Origin: JANQKX01 sp039028695
GTDB taxonomy: Bacteria > Pseudomonadota > Alphaproteobacteria > Kiloniellales > Kiloniellaceae
Direction of reading: 5' to 3'
DNA length: 64,000 nucleotides
Assembly: GCA_039028695.1 (NCBI GenBank)
Contig: JBCCHN010000009.1
Location: 16,134 to 80,133 of the forward strand
The notes under the pieces were generated by a model. The model had not been told where the DNA came from. It was given only the letters and a program-made list of their open reading frames with translations, and made no database searches. Every line of letters starts with the position of its first letter. Within the stretch, counting starts at the first letter, position 1. The position numbers and the translations under genes are program-made. Of the stretch, positions 35,993 through 44,650 are shown in pieces.

Positions 35993-38900
35993 ATGGGTCA
36001 AGCACGCTTAGCGGTCGATATCGGCGGTACCTTTACGGATGTGGTGCTGGAAAAGGCGGGGCAATATCACGCCCGCAAGGTTCTCACCACACCGGAAAAT
36101 CCTTCTCTCGGGTTCTTGGACGGAACCCATCAGGTTTTGCAGGACACAGGGACATCCCCGTCCGAGATCGGCTTGATTTTGCACGGCACCACCCTTGCCA
36201 CCAATGCCTTGATCGAGCGCAAGGGGGCCAAGACGGCTCTGGTGGTGACAGAAGGGCATCGGGACTCGCTCGAAATCGCTTACGAGAACCGTTTCGATCA
36301 GTATGATATCAACGCCGAGCGTCCCCGGCCCCTGGTGCCCCGCTTTTTGCGCTGGCCGGTCCGCGAGCGGGTGGACTGGCGCGGCGAGGTTTTGATGCCC
36401 TTGGACGGGGCGAGTGTTGAGGCCCTCGTCGCGAAAATTCAAGACCATCAGATTGAAAGCTTGGCCATCGGTCTTTTGCATGCTTATGCCAATCCCGCTC
36501 ATGAGGAGCAGGTGGCCGAGCTTCTGCAACGGGCCTGCCCCGAAGTGCAAATTTCCCTGGCCTCCCAGGTTTGTCCCGAGGTGCGGGAATACGAGCGCCT
36601 CTCAACGACCTGTGCCAACGCCTATGTGCGCCCCCTTATGTCCGGCTACTTGTCCGAGCTGACCGCCAGCCTGGATGCGCGAGGCTTTACCGCGCCCTGC
36701 CTGCTCATGACATCGGGCGGCAATCTAGTGACCTTGGAAACGGCGGCGGCCTTTCCCGTGCGGCTGATTGAATCGGGGCCGGCAGGCGGTGCCATTCTGG
36801 CCAGCGCCATGGCCAGAGACTTGGGCGAGGACCGGGTCGTTTCCTTCGACATGGGCGGAACGACGGCGAAAATATGCCTGATTGACGAGGGTGAGCCCTT
36901 GCTGTCGCGAACTTTCGAGGTGGATCGGGCCCACCGTTTTATGAAAGGTAGCGGTCTTCCGGTGAAAATCCCGGTGGTCGAAATGGTCGAAATCGGAGCC
37001 GGCGGCGGCTCGGTGGCACAGGTTGATGGCCTAAAGCGCCTGACTGTAGGGCCGGAAAGTGCCGGATCCGATCCGGGCCCGGCCTGTTACGGGCGGGGCG
37101 GGCAAAAGCCCACGGTGACCGATGCCAACTTGGTCATGGGTCGCTTGGCGGCCAAGGACTTTGCCGGGGGCAGTTTCGATCTTTCCGAAGGGCTGGCGGA
37201 AAGTTGCCTGTTAGAGGATGTGGGCAACCCGCTCGGTCTCGATGCGCGGGGTGCGGCCCAAGGCGTCATCGAGATCGTGGATGAAAACATGGCCAGCGCC
37301 GCGCGTGTCCATGCTGTCGAACGAGGCAAGGAAATCGCCGACCGCACCATGATCGCTTTTGGCGGCGCGGCACCTCTCCATGCCACCCGATTGGCGGAAA
37401 AGCTGGGTATCGAAAAGGTCGTCGTGCCTGCCAATGCGGGTGTGGGATCGGCGGTCGGGTTTTTGCAGGCGCCGATTGCTTACGAGGTTGTGCGCAGTCG
37501 CTATATGAAGCTGGCCGAATTTGATGCGGACCGCCTCAATGCTCTTTTCCAGGAGATGCGCAGCGAGGCCGAGGCGATCGTCCGACTCGGCGCGCCGAAC
37601 GAGGCTTTGATTGAACAGCGCCATGCCTATGCCCGCTATTTAGGTCAAGGGCACGAGATCAAGATCGCTTTGCCCGATGGAAAGCTCAAGGCCGGTGATT
37701 TCCAGGCCCTTCTGGAGACCTTTGAGCAAGAATATGCTGCACAGTATCACCGTACGGTGCCCGGATCGGAAGTTGAGGTACTGACCTGGTCCTTGACCCT
37801 CTCAACTGCCAGACCATTGCCGAACGAAGATTACATAGACGCGCCGTCCCGGGTTGAGGCGGAGGCCTCAGGCAAGCGGGAGATGCTGTTCCCCGGCGCC
37901 GGTGAGACAGCAGCGGCCAAGGTCTTTGCCCGCGCCGATTTGGCACCGGGAAGCTTCCTGGCAGGCCCCGCCGTCATTACCGAAGCGCAAACCACCACCG
38001 TGGTGGCTTCTGGTTACGAGGCAAGCATAAACCGGCGCGGCGATCTCATCCTCACCCGCCAGGCTGACGCGGCCGCCCAAGCCCAGTCGGCCAGCGAGAT
38101 GGGAACCATCGAAAAGCAGGTCATGTGGAACCGCATGATCTCCATCGTGGAGGAACAGGCCCAAGCTCTGATTCGCACGGCTTTTTCTACCTCCGTGCGC
38201 GAGGCGGGAGACCTATCCGCCGGTATCTTTGACAGAAAGGGTCGCATGCTGGCCCAGGCGGTGACGGGGACACCGGGCCACGTCAATGCCATGGCGGCCT
38301 CGGTGAACTACTTCATCGATCACATCAAGCTCGAGCAGATGCATGAGGGCGATGTTTATGTGACCAACGATCCATGGATGGGGACGGGACACCTATTCGA
38401 CTTTACCGTGGTAACACCGGCCTTCCGCGAGGGCCGCGTAATCGCCCTTTTCGCCGCCACCGTTCACGTGGTGGATATCGGCGGCCGCGGCTTTGGCCCT
38501 GACGCCGGTCAGGTCTATGAGGAGGGACTCTGCATTCCCATCCTCCCCCTCTTCAGCGCCGGGGTTGCGAACCAGACCCTCTTTGAGATTGTGAAGGCCA
38601 ATGTGCGCGAGCCCGTTCAGGTGGTTGGCGACCTTTATTCTCTTGCCTCCAGCAACGATGTGGGGGTGGCGCGTCTCCTAGAGATGATGGCCGAGTTTGG
38701 CTTGAGTCATCTTGAAGTCATCGGCGAGTACCTCGTTGAACGGTCCTACGAAGCCATGATGTCGGAAATTCAGACCCTGAAACCGGGGCGTTACCGTAAC
38801 GCGGTCGACTTGGACGGCTATGATAAACCCCTCCGTTTGGAGGCGGAAATGTGCGTCGGCCCCGACGGTGTGGACATCGATTTCACCGGCACCTCACCGG

Positions 38901-39751
38901 TGTCGTCCTTCGGCATTAACGTGCCGCTCACCTATACTCAGGCCTATGCCTCTTTCGGGGTGCGCAGCGTTGTTGGCTCGGCGGTGCCCAACAATGCGGG
39001 TTCCTTGGCGCCCATTCGAGCAAACGCTCCCGAGGGCTGCATCCTAAACGCGCCGCGCCCCTCGGCGGTGGCGATCCGCCACGTGATCGGGCAAATGCTG
39101 CCGGATCTGGTTCTGGGGTGCTTGGATCAAGCCGTGCCGGGTCGCGTGCCCGCCGAAGGCAGTGCCAGCTTGTGGAACCCCATGATGTCTGGCGGCCATG
39201 GGATCGTGGGTGACAGCGATTATGGATCAGCGGACCCTTTTTCCGTGACCATCTTCCATTCCGGCGGAACTGGCGCGCGGCCCTCGGGTGACGGCCTCTC
39301 GGCAACCGCTTTCCCGTCGGGTGTGCGCAATACCCCCGTGGAGATCACGGAAACCATTGCCCCTCTCACCCTTTGGCGCAAAGAGTATCGCCCAGATTCC
39401 GGCGGCGCTGGGCGCTATCGTGGTGGTTTGGGCCAAGTTATTGAAATCGAGCATAAACAGCAGGCGCCCTTTGCGGTGTTTGCTCTCTTCGAGCGGATCG
39501 AAAATCCTGCCCGAGGCCGGCACGGCGGCCTCTCTGGTCAAGGCGGGCGAATCGCCCTTGCCGATGGTGGAAAACTAAAAGGGATGGGCAAGCAAATCAT
39601 TCCGCCAGGGCAGCGCCTGGTCTTGGAGCTGCCGGGCGGTGCGGGCTACGGCGCTCCTGAGGGTCGCGCCGCCGAGGCCTTATCCGAGGACTTGCGGAAC
39701 GAGTTGGTCTCACCCAAGGCCGCCAAAGACCTCTACGGCCATAGTGGATAG
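35993..39751 (+). CDS. Fused hydantoinase/oxoprolinase (HyuA-HyuB), copy 2
   Basis: Encodes 1252 residues and is clearly paralogous to copy 1 over its full length. HyuA: ARLAVDIGGTFTDVVLEKAG, ILHGTTLATNALIERKGAKT, SFDMGGTTAKICLIDEGEPL, VEIGAGGGSVAQVDGLKRL. HyuB from about residue 710: KQVMWNRMISIVEEQAQALI, then YVTNDPWMGTGHLFDFTVVT and RYRGGLGQVIEIEHK. It should be a large cytosolic ATP-dependent amidohydrolase or carboxylase-like enzyme. Divergence from copy 1 is substantial, so a different substrate or stereoisomer, rather than simple dosage, is plausible (inference). It ends 15 nt before the stop of the convergent CMD-like gene. Confidence 0.92.
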   Translation: MGQARLAVDIGGTFTDVVLEKAGQYHARKVLTTPENPSLGFLDGTHQVLQDTGTSPSEIGLILHGTTLATNALIERKGAKTALVVTEGHRDSLEIAYENRFDQYDINAERPRPLVPRFLRWPVRERVDWRGEVLMPLDGASVEALVAKIQDHQIESLAIGLLHAYANPAHEEQVAELLQRACPEVQISLASQVCPEVREYERLSTTCANAYVRPLMSGYLSELTASLDARGFTAPCLLMTSGGNLVTLETAAAFPVRLIESGPAGGAILASAMARDLGEDRVVSFDMGGTTAKICLIDEGEPLLSRTFEVDRAHRFMKGSGLPVKIPVVEMVEIGAGGGSVAQVDGLKRLTVGPESAGSDPGPACYGRGGQKPTVTDANLVMGRLAAKDFAGGSFDLSEGLAESCLLEDVGNPLGLDARGAAQGVIEIVDENMASAARVHAVERGKEIADRTMIAFGGAAPLHATRLAEKLGIEKVVVPANAGVGSAVGFLQAPIAYEVVRSRYMKLAEFDADRLNALFQEMRSEAEAIVRLGAPNEALIEQRHAYARYLGQGHEIKIALPDGKLKAGDFQALLETFEQEYAAQYHRTVPGSEVEVLTWSLTLSTARPLPNEDYIDAPSRVEAEASGKREMLFPGAGETAAAKVFARADLAPGSFLAGPAVITEAQTTTVVASGYEASINRRGDLILTRQADAAAQAQSASEMGTIEKQVMWNRMISIVEEQAQALIRTAFSTSVREAGDLSAGIFDRKGRMLAQAVTGTPGHVNAMAASVNYFIDHIKLEQMHEGDVYVTNDPWMGTGHLFDFTVVTPAFREGRVIALFAATVHVVDIGGRGFGPDAGQVYEEGLCIPILPLFSAGVANQTLFEIVKANVREPVQVVGDLYSLASSNDVGVARLLEMMAEFGLSHLEVIGEYLVERSYEAMMSEIQTLKPGRYRNAVDLDGYDKPLRLEAEMCVGPDGVDIDFTGTSPVSSFGINVPLTYTQAYASFGVRSVVGSAVPNNAGSLAPIRANAPEGCILNAPRPSAVAIRHVIGQMLPDLVLGCLDQAVPGRVPAEGSASLWNPMMSGGHGIVGDSDYGSADPFSVTIFHSGGTGARPSGDGLSATAFPSGVRNTPVEITETIAPLTLWRKEYRPDSGGAGRYRGGLGQVIEIEHKQQAPFAVFALFERIENPARGRHGGLSGQGGRIALADGGKLKGMGKQIIPPGQRLVLELPGGAGYGAPEGRAAEALSEDLRNELVSPKAAKDLYGHSG

Positions 39752-39766
39752 TTATTGGGGGGATAG

Positions 39767-40369
39767 CTAGGTCTCTTCGGCACCTTTCGCGGAGCTTTCG
39801 TCGTAAAAGCCCACCCTGTCGCCGGCCAGGCTGACTCCCAGGCCGTTTAAAAGGCGGTTGGAATAGTTGAAATAGGCGCAGACCTGGTTGACCTCTAGGA
39901 TCTCGCCATCATCGGCGCCGGCTTGCCTGGCGGCTTGAATGTCTTCCTCGATCATTTTTCCGGGCGCGACCGTCAGTTTATGAGCGTACTGAAGCAGAGC
40001 CAGCTCCTTGCCTTGGAAGATTCGCTCGGGCTCTTCCGCCTTGAGGGCATCAAAAATCGCCTGGGCCCGCTCGTCATCTCCAATGAGACGCCGGGCATTG
40101 TCGAAATGGTGTGTCAGGCTATAGAGGCAGTCGTTGGCCATGGAGACGATACAAGCGACCGTTTCCAGGAACCACAAGGGCAGGCAGTTGTTTTCGTGAT
40201 GTAGGACCGAGCGATATAGCACCACATGGCCCTTCATCGTGTGAGGCCGTAGGCTGTGTACCCGCATCACGTTATCGACCGTGCCGTGGGGTGTTTGCAC
40301 CAGGTCGTACATCTCACGAAGCTCGCCGCTGGCCTTTTCCACGGGGACCATTTCAATCCATGCCGACAT
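39767..40369 (-). CDS. Carboxymuconolactone decarboxylase / AhpD-like protein
   Basis: Encodes 200 residues. The opening SAWIEMVPVEKASGELREMY and the central LPLWFLETVACIVSMANDCL followed by YSLTHHF match the AhpD-like peroxidase-related proteins. In AhpD the active motif is CXXC followed by His; here it reads C-L-Y-S, so the second Cys is Ser. A classical peroxidase cycle with a Cys pair is therefore doubtful, although another Cys (VACIV) is nearby. The role is unknown; it is convergent with HyuAB copy 2 and may belong to the same accessory cluster. Confidence 0.78.
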   Translation of the reverse strand: MSAWIEMVPVEKASGELREMYDLVQTPHGTVDNVMRVHSLRPHTMKGHVVLYRSVLHHENNCLPLWFLETVACIVSMANDCLYSLTHHFDNARRLIGDDERAQAIFDALKAEEPERIFQGKELALLQYAHKLTVAPGKMIEEDIQAARQAGADDGEILEVNQVCAYFNYSNRLLNGLGVSLAGDRVGFYDESSAKGAEET

Positions 40370-40434
40370 ACCCTACTCCTTGCTGAAAAAAGGGGAGTCT
40401 CTTTTTAGGGCGTCGGTCAGGCTTTGACCAAGGC

Positions 40435-40995
40435 TTATCTGCGCGAGATGGAATCCGCTTGAAAGCCCCAAAGGCCGAAGCCCCTTGATCGGGCGATCCG
40501 CTCAAGCGCATGGTATTCGAAGGGCGCGCCGGGTAAGGCCAAGGCCCAGCCCTTGCGCAGCAGATAGGCGCCCAGGTCGATGCGGTCATCTCGCCCGCCG
40601 TCCCCCTTGACCGCGCAGAAGGCGGCAATCGCACCGCCCTTTAGTCGCACTTTTTGATCGCAGTAGACAAAGCCACGAATGATGAAATCCAGGGCCACTG
40701 CGGCGCGGGAGCCGCATTGGACAGGACGAATGTTGGTTTGGCAATACTTGCCGGTCTTGGGAATGTGGATGCCGTAGAGAAAAACCCTTTGGCCGCCCAC
40801 CTTCAAACTGGCGTCAGGCAGGACCTGTGCTCGGCGGGCACTGCTGGCCTCAAGAGCAGCGGGCCAAAGTGTGGCCGTGGTCAGGCTGGCCAAAAAAAAG
40901 ACAATGGCGACGGGAGCTAAGGCCCTGAGCCTTATAGCATCACGCCAGTAGTTTAAACGCGCAGCACAAGAGGGCCTGAGGCTCACAGTGGACAT
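40435..40995 (-). CDS. Staphylococcal-nuclease-like (SNase) domain protein
   Basis: Encodes 186 residues from the ATG at 40995 (a GTG at 41034 would add 13). A hydrophobic segment (LAPVAIVFFLASLTTATLWP) acts as a signal peptide or anchor. The rest resembles the SNase OB-fold: LKVGGQRVFLYGIHIPKTGK, then CQTNIRPVQCGSRAAVALDF, and YLLRKGWALALPGAPFEY. The catalytic Arg/Glu residues of SNase are not clearly kept, so it may be a non-nucleolytic relative. Upstream lies pqiB, on the same strand, 85 nt away. Confidence 0.65.
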   Translation of the reverse strand: MSTVSLRPSCAARLNYWRDAIRLRALAPVAIVFFLASLTTATLWPAALEASSARRAQVLPDASLKVGGQRVFLYGIHIPKTGKYCQTNIRPVQCGSRAAVALDFIIRGFVYCDQKVRLKGGAIAAFCAVKGDGGRDDRIDLGAYLLRKGWALALPGAPFEYHALERIARSRGFGLWGFQADSISRR

Positions 40996-41080
40996 CAGAA
41001 AAGTGTAGAACTTTTGCCCGCCAAATCGAATCACTTTTGTCGGCGTATTGGGATAATCTCCGAATTACCCTATCCGGTTC

Positions 41081-42739
41081 CTAGTTCGACTCTTTTAATT
41101 GGCGGATTTTGCCGGCCTTGGCGTCAACTTCGAGGGAAACCTCTTGGTCTAGCCAATAGGCGGTTACGTAGAAATAGTTGCCCTTTTTGTCGATTTTTTC
41201 GATGTCGCTGAAGCCCAAATCAATCAGGTGATCGCGCAAGGTTTCGGTGCTGGGCCCCAAGTTTGAGGCCGGCAAGGTGATAGCGGTCGGTATGGGAGGC
41301 GCAGCCGGCGCCACGTTAGCAGCTTCCGGTGCTACATTGGCACTATCGCTGGCCTCGCCGTCATCTGCCGCTTGCGCGGTTCCAGCAGAGCCGGAGCCGC
41401 TGGCCGACGTGGATCCTTCATTGGCGCTGGGCGAAATCTGGTCGTAATCCGTCGCCGGCAAGGTGATTTGGGGCGCCCAGTTGTGCCATTCCTCTTGCGG
41501 CTTGGGATAGAGGTTAAAGCGATGGCCGGCGTTTACCGGGTTGCCGTCCTTGGGCGGCGTCGCCAGGGCAATCCCGCCGCCAACAAGGCTGCGCAGGGAT
41601 TCCACGTCAATGGATACGCCAGAAAAGATCCCAAAATGGGCATCCAGGCCGCTGGCGTTCCAAAACACCGTGTTGTCGCGGATCAGGTCCTGGTATGATG
41701 GATATATGAGGGCCCTGATTTCCACCGTGGCCGCATTTTGGGCCAATCTAATGTCCTGAATGGTTCCCACCTCAAATTCACGATAGTAAATCGGATCTCC
41801 GGTAGAAATCGCGCCGAGCTTTTCCGCAAAGAGCAGGATGACCAGGCCGGGCGGATGGTTTATCTGCAAAAGCAACTCGGTGGGTTGGTCCGGATGGAGG
41901 CGGAAGTTGGTTCCGTTTTTTACCGTATCGCCGGGATCTGGCGGGTTCGCGAATGCGACCCCGCCGGCCAAAATCGCTTCTACGGACTGAAAATCGACCG
42001 ACGCATTGAACAGATCTTTTAGGTTAAAGTCGACGCCGCTGGCGTTCCAAAAAACGGTGTGTTCGCGAACCAGGTGTGCGTATTTGGGCGAGATACTTGC
42101 AAAAATTTTGACGTTAGTGCCATCGTCGTTCAATCGGGCTTGAGTTATCTTCCCGACGGTGACCTCACGAAAGAGGACCGGGTCTCCGGGTCGCACCGAC
42201 GCCAAAGTGGGCGAATGCAGCTCGATAATCAGGCTCTTATCATCGACTTCCGCGATCGGGGCCGTTTTCAGACCGACAAACTGGGTCGCCTTTTTGTTGG
42301 TGCTGGGATCCGGCTCGGCCGCCAAGTAGCTGCCTGAGGCTATGGTGCTCAGGCCCGAGACCCGCGTAAGGGAGATTTCCGGGCGGACGATCCAGAATTT
42401 ACTGCCCTCCTCGGCCAGATTACGGGCTGATGCCTTGAGGCGGGCCGTGACCACTACCTTCGTCAGATCATCGTTCAGGCCGATGGAGGTGACGGTGCCT
42501 ACCTTGACGCCGCGGTAGCGGATATCCGCATCGTCCTTGATGCCGATGCCATCCTCGAAAAGAATTGTGATTTCCGGACCTCGGCTGGTCACGGTGTCGA
42601 GCACCAGCCATGCCGCAATGGCTGCGGCAACAAGGGGCACCAGCCAGACGACGGGAAACTTGCTACGCGGCTTGATCAGCGCTTTGGGTGGACTGTCTGA
42701 TCCCAAGTTTTCCCTTGGGCCGGGAACGGTATCGCTCAC
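41081..42739 (-). CDS. pqiB: PqiB-like MCE protein with C-terminal PepSY-like domain
   Basis: Encodes 552 residues. After a cytoplasmic tail and one transmembrane helix (FPVVWLVPLVAAAIAAWLVL) it carries three MCE domains, starting near 55 (ITILFEDGIGIKDDADIRYR), 170 (LHSPTLASVRPGDPVLFREV) and 290 (INHPPGLVILLFAEKLGAIS). PqiB forms a periplasm-spanning channel for lipid transport between membranes. Unusually, an Ala/Ser-rich linker (about 435-490) is followed by about 60 residues resembling a PepSY domain (LIDLGFSDIEKIDKKGNYFY, then VDAKAGKIRQL). It lies 10 nt downstream of pqiA, a standard operon. Confidence 0.9.
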   Translation of the reverse strand: MSDTVPGPRENLGSDSPPKALIKPRSKFPVVWLVPLVAAAIAAWLVLDTVTSRGPEITILFEDGIGIKDDADIRYRGVKVGTVTSIGLNDDLTKVVVTARLKASARNLAEEGSKFWIVRPEISLTRVSGLSTIASGSYLAAEPDPSTNKKATQFVGLKTAPIAEVDDKSLIIELHSPTLASVRPGDPVLFREVTVGKITQARLNDDGTNVKIFASISPKYAHLVREHTVFWNASGVDFNLKDLFNASVDFQSVEAILAGGVAFANPPDPGDTVKNGTNFRLHPDQPTELLLQINHPPGLVILLFAEKLGAISTGDPIYYREFEVGTIQDIRLAQNAATVEIRALIYPSYQDLIRDNTVFWNASGLDAHFGIFSGVSIDVESLRSLVGGGIALATPPKDGNPVNAGHRFNLYPKPQEEWHNWAPQITLPATDYDQISPSANEGSTSASGSGSAGTAQAADDGEASDSANVAPEAANVAPAAPPIPTAITLPASNLGPSTETLRDHLIDLGFSDIEKIDKKGNYFYVTAYWLDQEVSLEVDAKAGKIRQLKESN

Positions 42740-42749
42740 GCCAGATTCC

Positions 42750-43532
42750 TCATGCCAATTCTTCTTTTTCGCAGGCCGCCAGTTTTCGCTGGGTCTCGTC
42801 AGCCCCGTTTTTCCAAATCAATTTGGGGTCAAAGCTGTTTGCCGCGAAGATTGTCAGGACCACGACGGCGGCAAAGGCCAGGCTCCCCAATCCAGGCTCG
42901 ACGGTGGCCAGTTGGCCCAACTTGACGACCGCGACCAATATCGACAGCAAAAAAACGTCCAGCATGGACCAACGCCCGATGACATCGATAAAGCGAAACA
43001 TTTGCGTTCGGCGTTTGAGCCAAAGATCCCAACGGATGGTCGCCACCAAAAACAAGAGACCCAGAATCTTGATCAGCGGAATGGCGATGCTGGCTAGGAA
43101 AACCAAGATGGCGATAGGCCACATGCCGGCCTTGGCCAAAGCGACCACACCGGTCCAGATCGTGTCGGCCTGGCTGGCGCCGAAGAATTCCATCGTCAAA
43201 ATCGGATAGAGGTTGGCCGGTACGTAGAGGATCAACGCAGCCAGTGAGAGAGCAAAGGTGCGACTCAAGCTTTCCGCTTTGTATTTGCTGAGTTCCGCCC
43301 CGCAGCGTTGGCAGACCGACCGGTGTCCCTCGGGCACAGCCACAGTCTCGTGGAGGAGGTCGCAGGTCCGGCAGGCCACAAGGTTTGCAAGGGTGGCTGA
43401 AGCCGAAGTTCCGGCTTCCCTTAGTGATTCCCTCCCGAGTGACTCCTCCTTGAGCCTTTCCAACGTCAAGCCTCCATCGTTGTTGGTCCGGCACCACAGC
43501 TCATATTGCTGCCTCGCCAGGCGTGCCTTCAC
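42750..43532 (-). CDS. pqiA: PqiA-family inner-membrane protein (single domain)
   Basis: Encodes 260 residues from a GTG at 43532. It has a zinc-ribbon-like pair (CRTCDLLHETVAVPEGHRSV and CQRCGAEL, about residues 54-80), then four transmembrane segments starting with FALSLAALILYVPANLYPIL, and the conserved RWSMLDVFLLSILVAVVKLG. E. coli PqiA has two such domains in about 417 residues; here only one is present, as in YebS/PqiA halves of many alphaproteobacteria. Partner of PqiB in lipid or envelope transport. The weak RBS makes the exact start uncertain. Confidence 0.9.
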   Translation of the reverse strand: MKARLARQQYELWCRTNNDGGLTLERLKEESLGRESLREAGTSASATLANLVACRTCDLLHETVAVPEGHRSVCQRCGAELSKYKAESLSRTFALSLAALILYVPANLYPILTMEFFGASQADTIWTGVVALAKAGMWPIAILVFLASIAIPLIKILGLLFLVATIRWDLWLKRRTQMFRFIDVIGRWSMLDVFLLSILVAVVKLGQLATVEPGLGSLAFAAVVVLTIFAANSFDPKLIWKNGADETQRKLAACEKEELA

Positions 43533-43784
43533 GAAGGTAGGAGTATTCTGAATCTGGCAAGCCTAGGGCGCAACGATTTAATGACGAAAGCTTTAGAACG
43601 GCCATCCTGGCGCCTGCGGAAGAACCTTGGATAACGATCCGCTCAGACCGAATAGTCTAGGCAAAAGGCTGCCGGCCTAAAGGTCGTTATTTGGAAACTA
43701 TCAATCGATTTTGGTTCTTGATAGCGACAAAAAAACCAACTAAAAAATAAGAAAAAAACGGCCAATTTAGATATAGGAAAAATT

Positions 43785-44345
43785 ATGTATTTAACTGTTT
43801 CAGAAGCGGCTCGATTTCTATCGATTACAGAAAATGCGGTACGAAATCGAGTAAAAAGAGGCAGTTTGCCAGCAGTAAAAGCCAAGAGCTTAGCAGATCA
43901 ACGAGGTCAACAAGTGCTGGCTGAAGTGCCACTAGAGGCGTTAGAAAATAGATCATTGAAGACCAAATTTTCGACCAATTTAGAGACTAAAAATTCAGCT
44001 AATAATGAACTGGATAATCTCGAAGTCGTTATTGCCTATCAAAAGCGTCGGATCGACGACCTGCAAGCTGAGAGAAAGCGTCTCAACGACCTGGTGACCC
44101 AACAACTGGACCTTTTGGCACAAGAAGCCCGATGGCGAGAGGCACTGCAGGAAAAGATTGATCTCTTGTTGAGCCAAACGGAGGTCCATACCCCCGCGGC
44201 CGCATCATCGTTTAATCCAATGGCGGCACCAGGCGCCGATGGCCAGGCACTGCAACAGGCCCGTGCAGAATTGGAAAACCAGCTTAAACCCGCCCTGAGC
44301 CGGATTTTGGAGGCTCTCGCCAAGTTACCGTCCGAACAAAAATAA
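43785..44345 (+). CDS. HTH (MerR/excisionase-like) protein with coiled coil
   Basis: Encodes 186 residues. The N-terminus (MYLTVSEAARFLSITENAVR, then NRVKRGSLPAVK) is a helix-turn-helix like those in excisionases and MerR proteins. A coiled coil follows (about 85-130: AYQKRRIDDLQAERKRLNDL then VTQQLDLLAQEARWREALQE), then a Pro/Ala linker and a short helix. The first half of the gene and the 100 nt before it are AT-rich, unlike the neighbours, which hints at acquisition. The layout recalls plasmid or phage DNA-binding proteins, but no integrase, replication or phage gene lies nearby. Role unknown; divergent from pqiA. Confidence 0.7.
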   Translation: MYLTVSEAARFLSITENAVRNRVKRGSLPAVKAKSLADQRGQQVLAEVPLEALENRSLKTKFSTNLETKNSANNELDNLEVVIAYQKRRIDDLQAERKRLNDLVTQQLDLLAQEARWREALQEKIDLLLSQTEVHTPAAASSFNPMAAPGADGQALQQARAELENQLKPALSRILEALAKLPSEQK

Positions 44346-44650
44346 ACTGACCGGTCCGTTTATCGTTTGAATTGATCGATGCTAAAAGAATGAATTTGGC
44401 AGTCGCATTGCAATTGGGATCGGGCCAGGGAAGGGCGCTTTAGATAAGCGCCCGGCTTTATCTGGGCAGTGCTTTCTCCAATCAATGTGATACAAGAAAG
44501 TTAGGGTGATCTAACGACAAGGCCAGCGGCGCACAGTGCGATGCCCGTGACCTCGGTGCCAATATATGGATTGGCAAAATGATTGCAGCCAAGACCGTTT
44601 CGTCAATTTGATCGGTAGTTGGCAGGGGCAGATTTTCGGGAGGAAAAGGG
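44346..44650. other. Intergenic region with hairpin
   Basis: This 305-nt gap holds no gene. It contains a perfect 8-bp hairpin, GGGCGCTT (44433-44440), loop TAGAT, AAGCGCCC (44446-44453), followed by GGCTTTATCT, so a weak terminator for the HTH gene at best. The right end carries GGGAGGAAAAGGG, the RBS of the next gene. Confidence 0.5.
44433..44460 (+). terminator. Possible terminator hairpin after HTH gene
   Basis: GGGCGCTT-TAGAT-AAGCGCCC forms a perfect GC-rich stem. The tail GGCTTTATC has only a short T-run, so termination is likely but not certain. It lies about 90 nt after the HTH gene stop. Confidence 0.45.
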
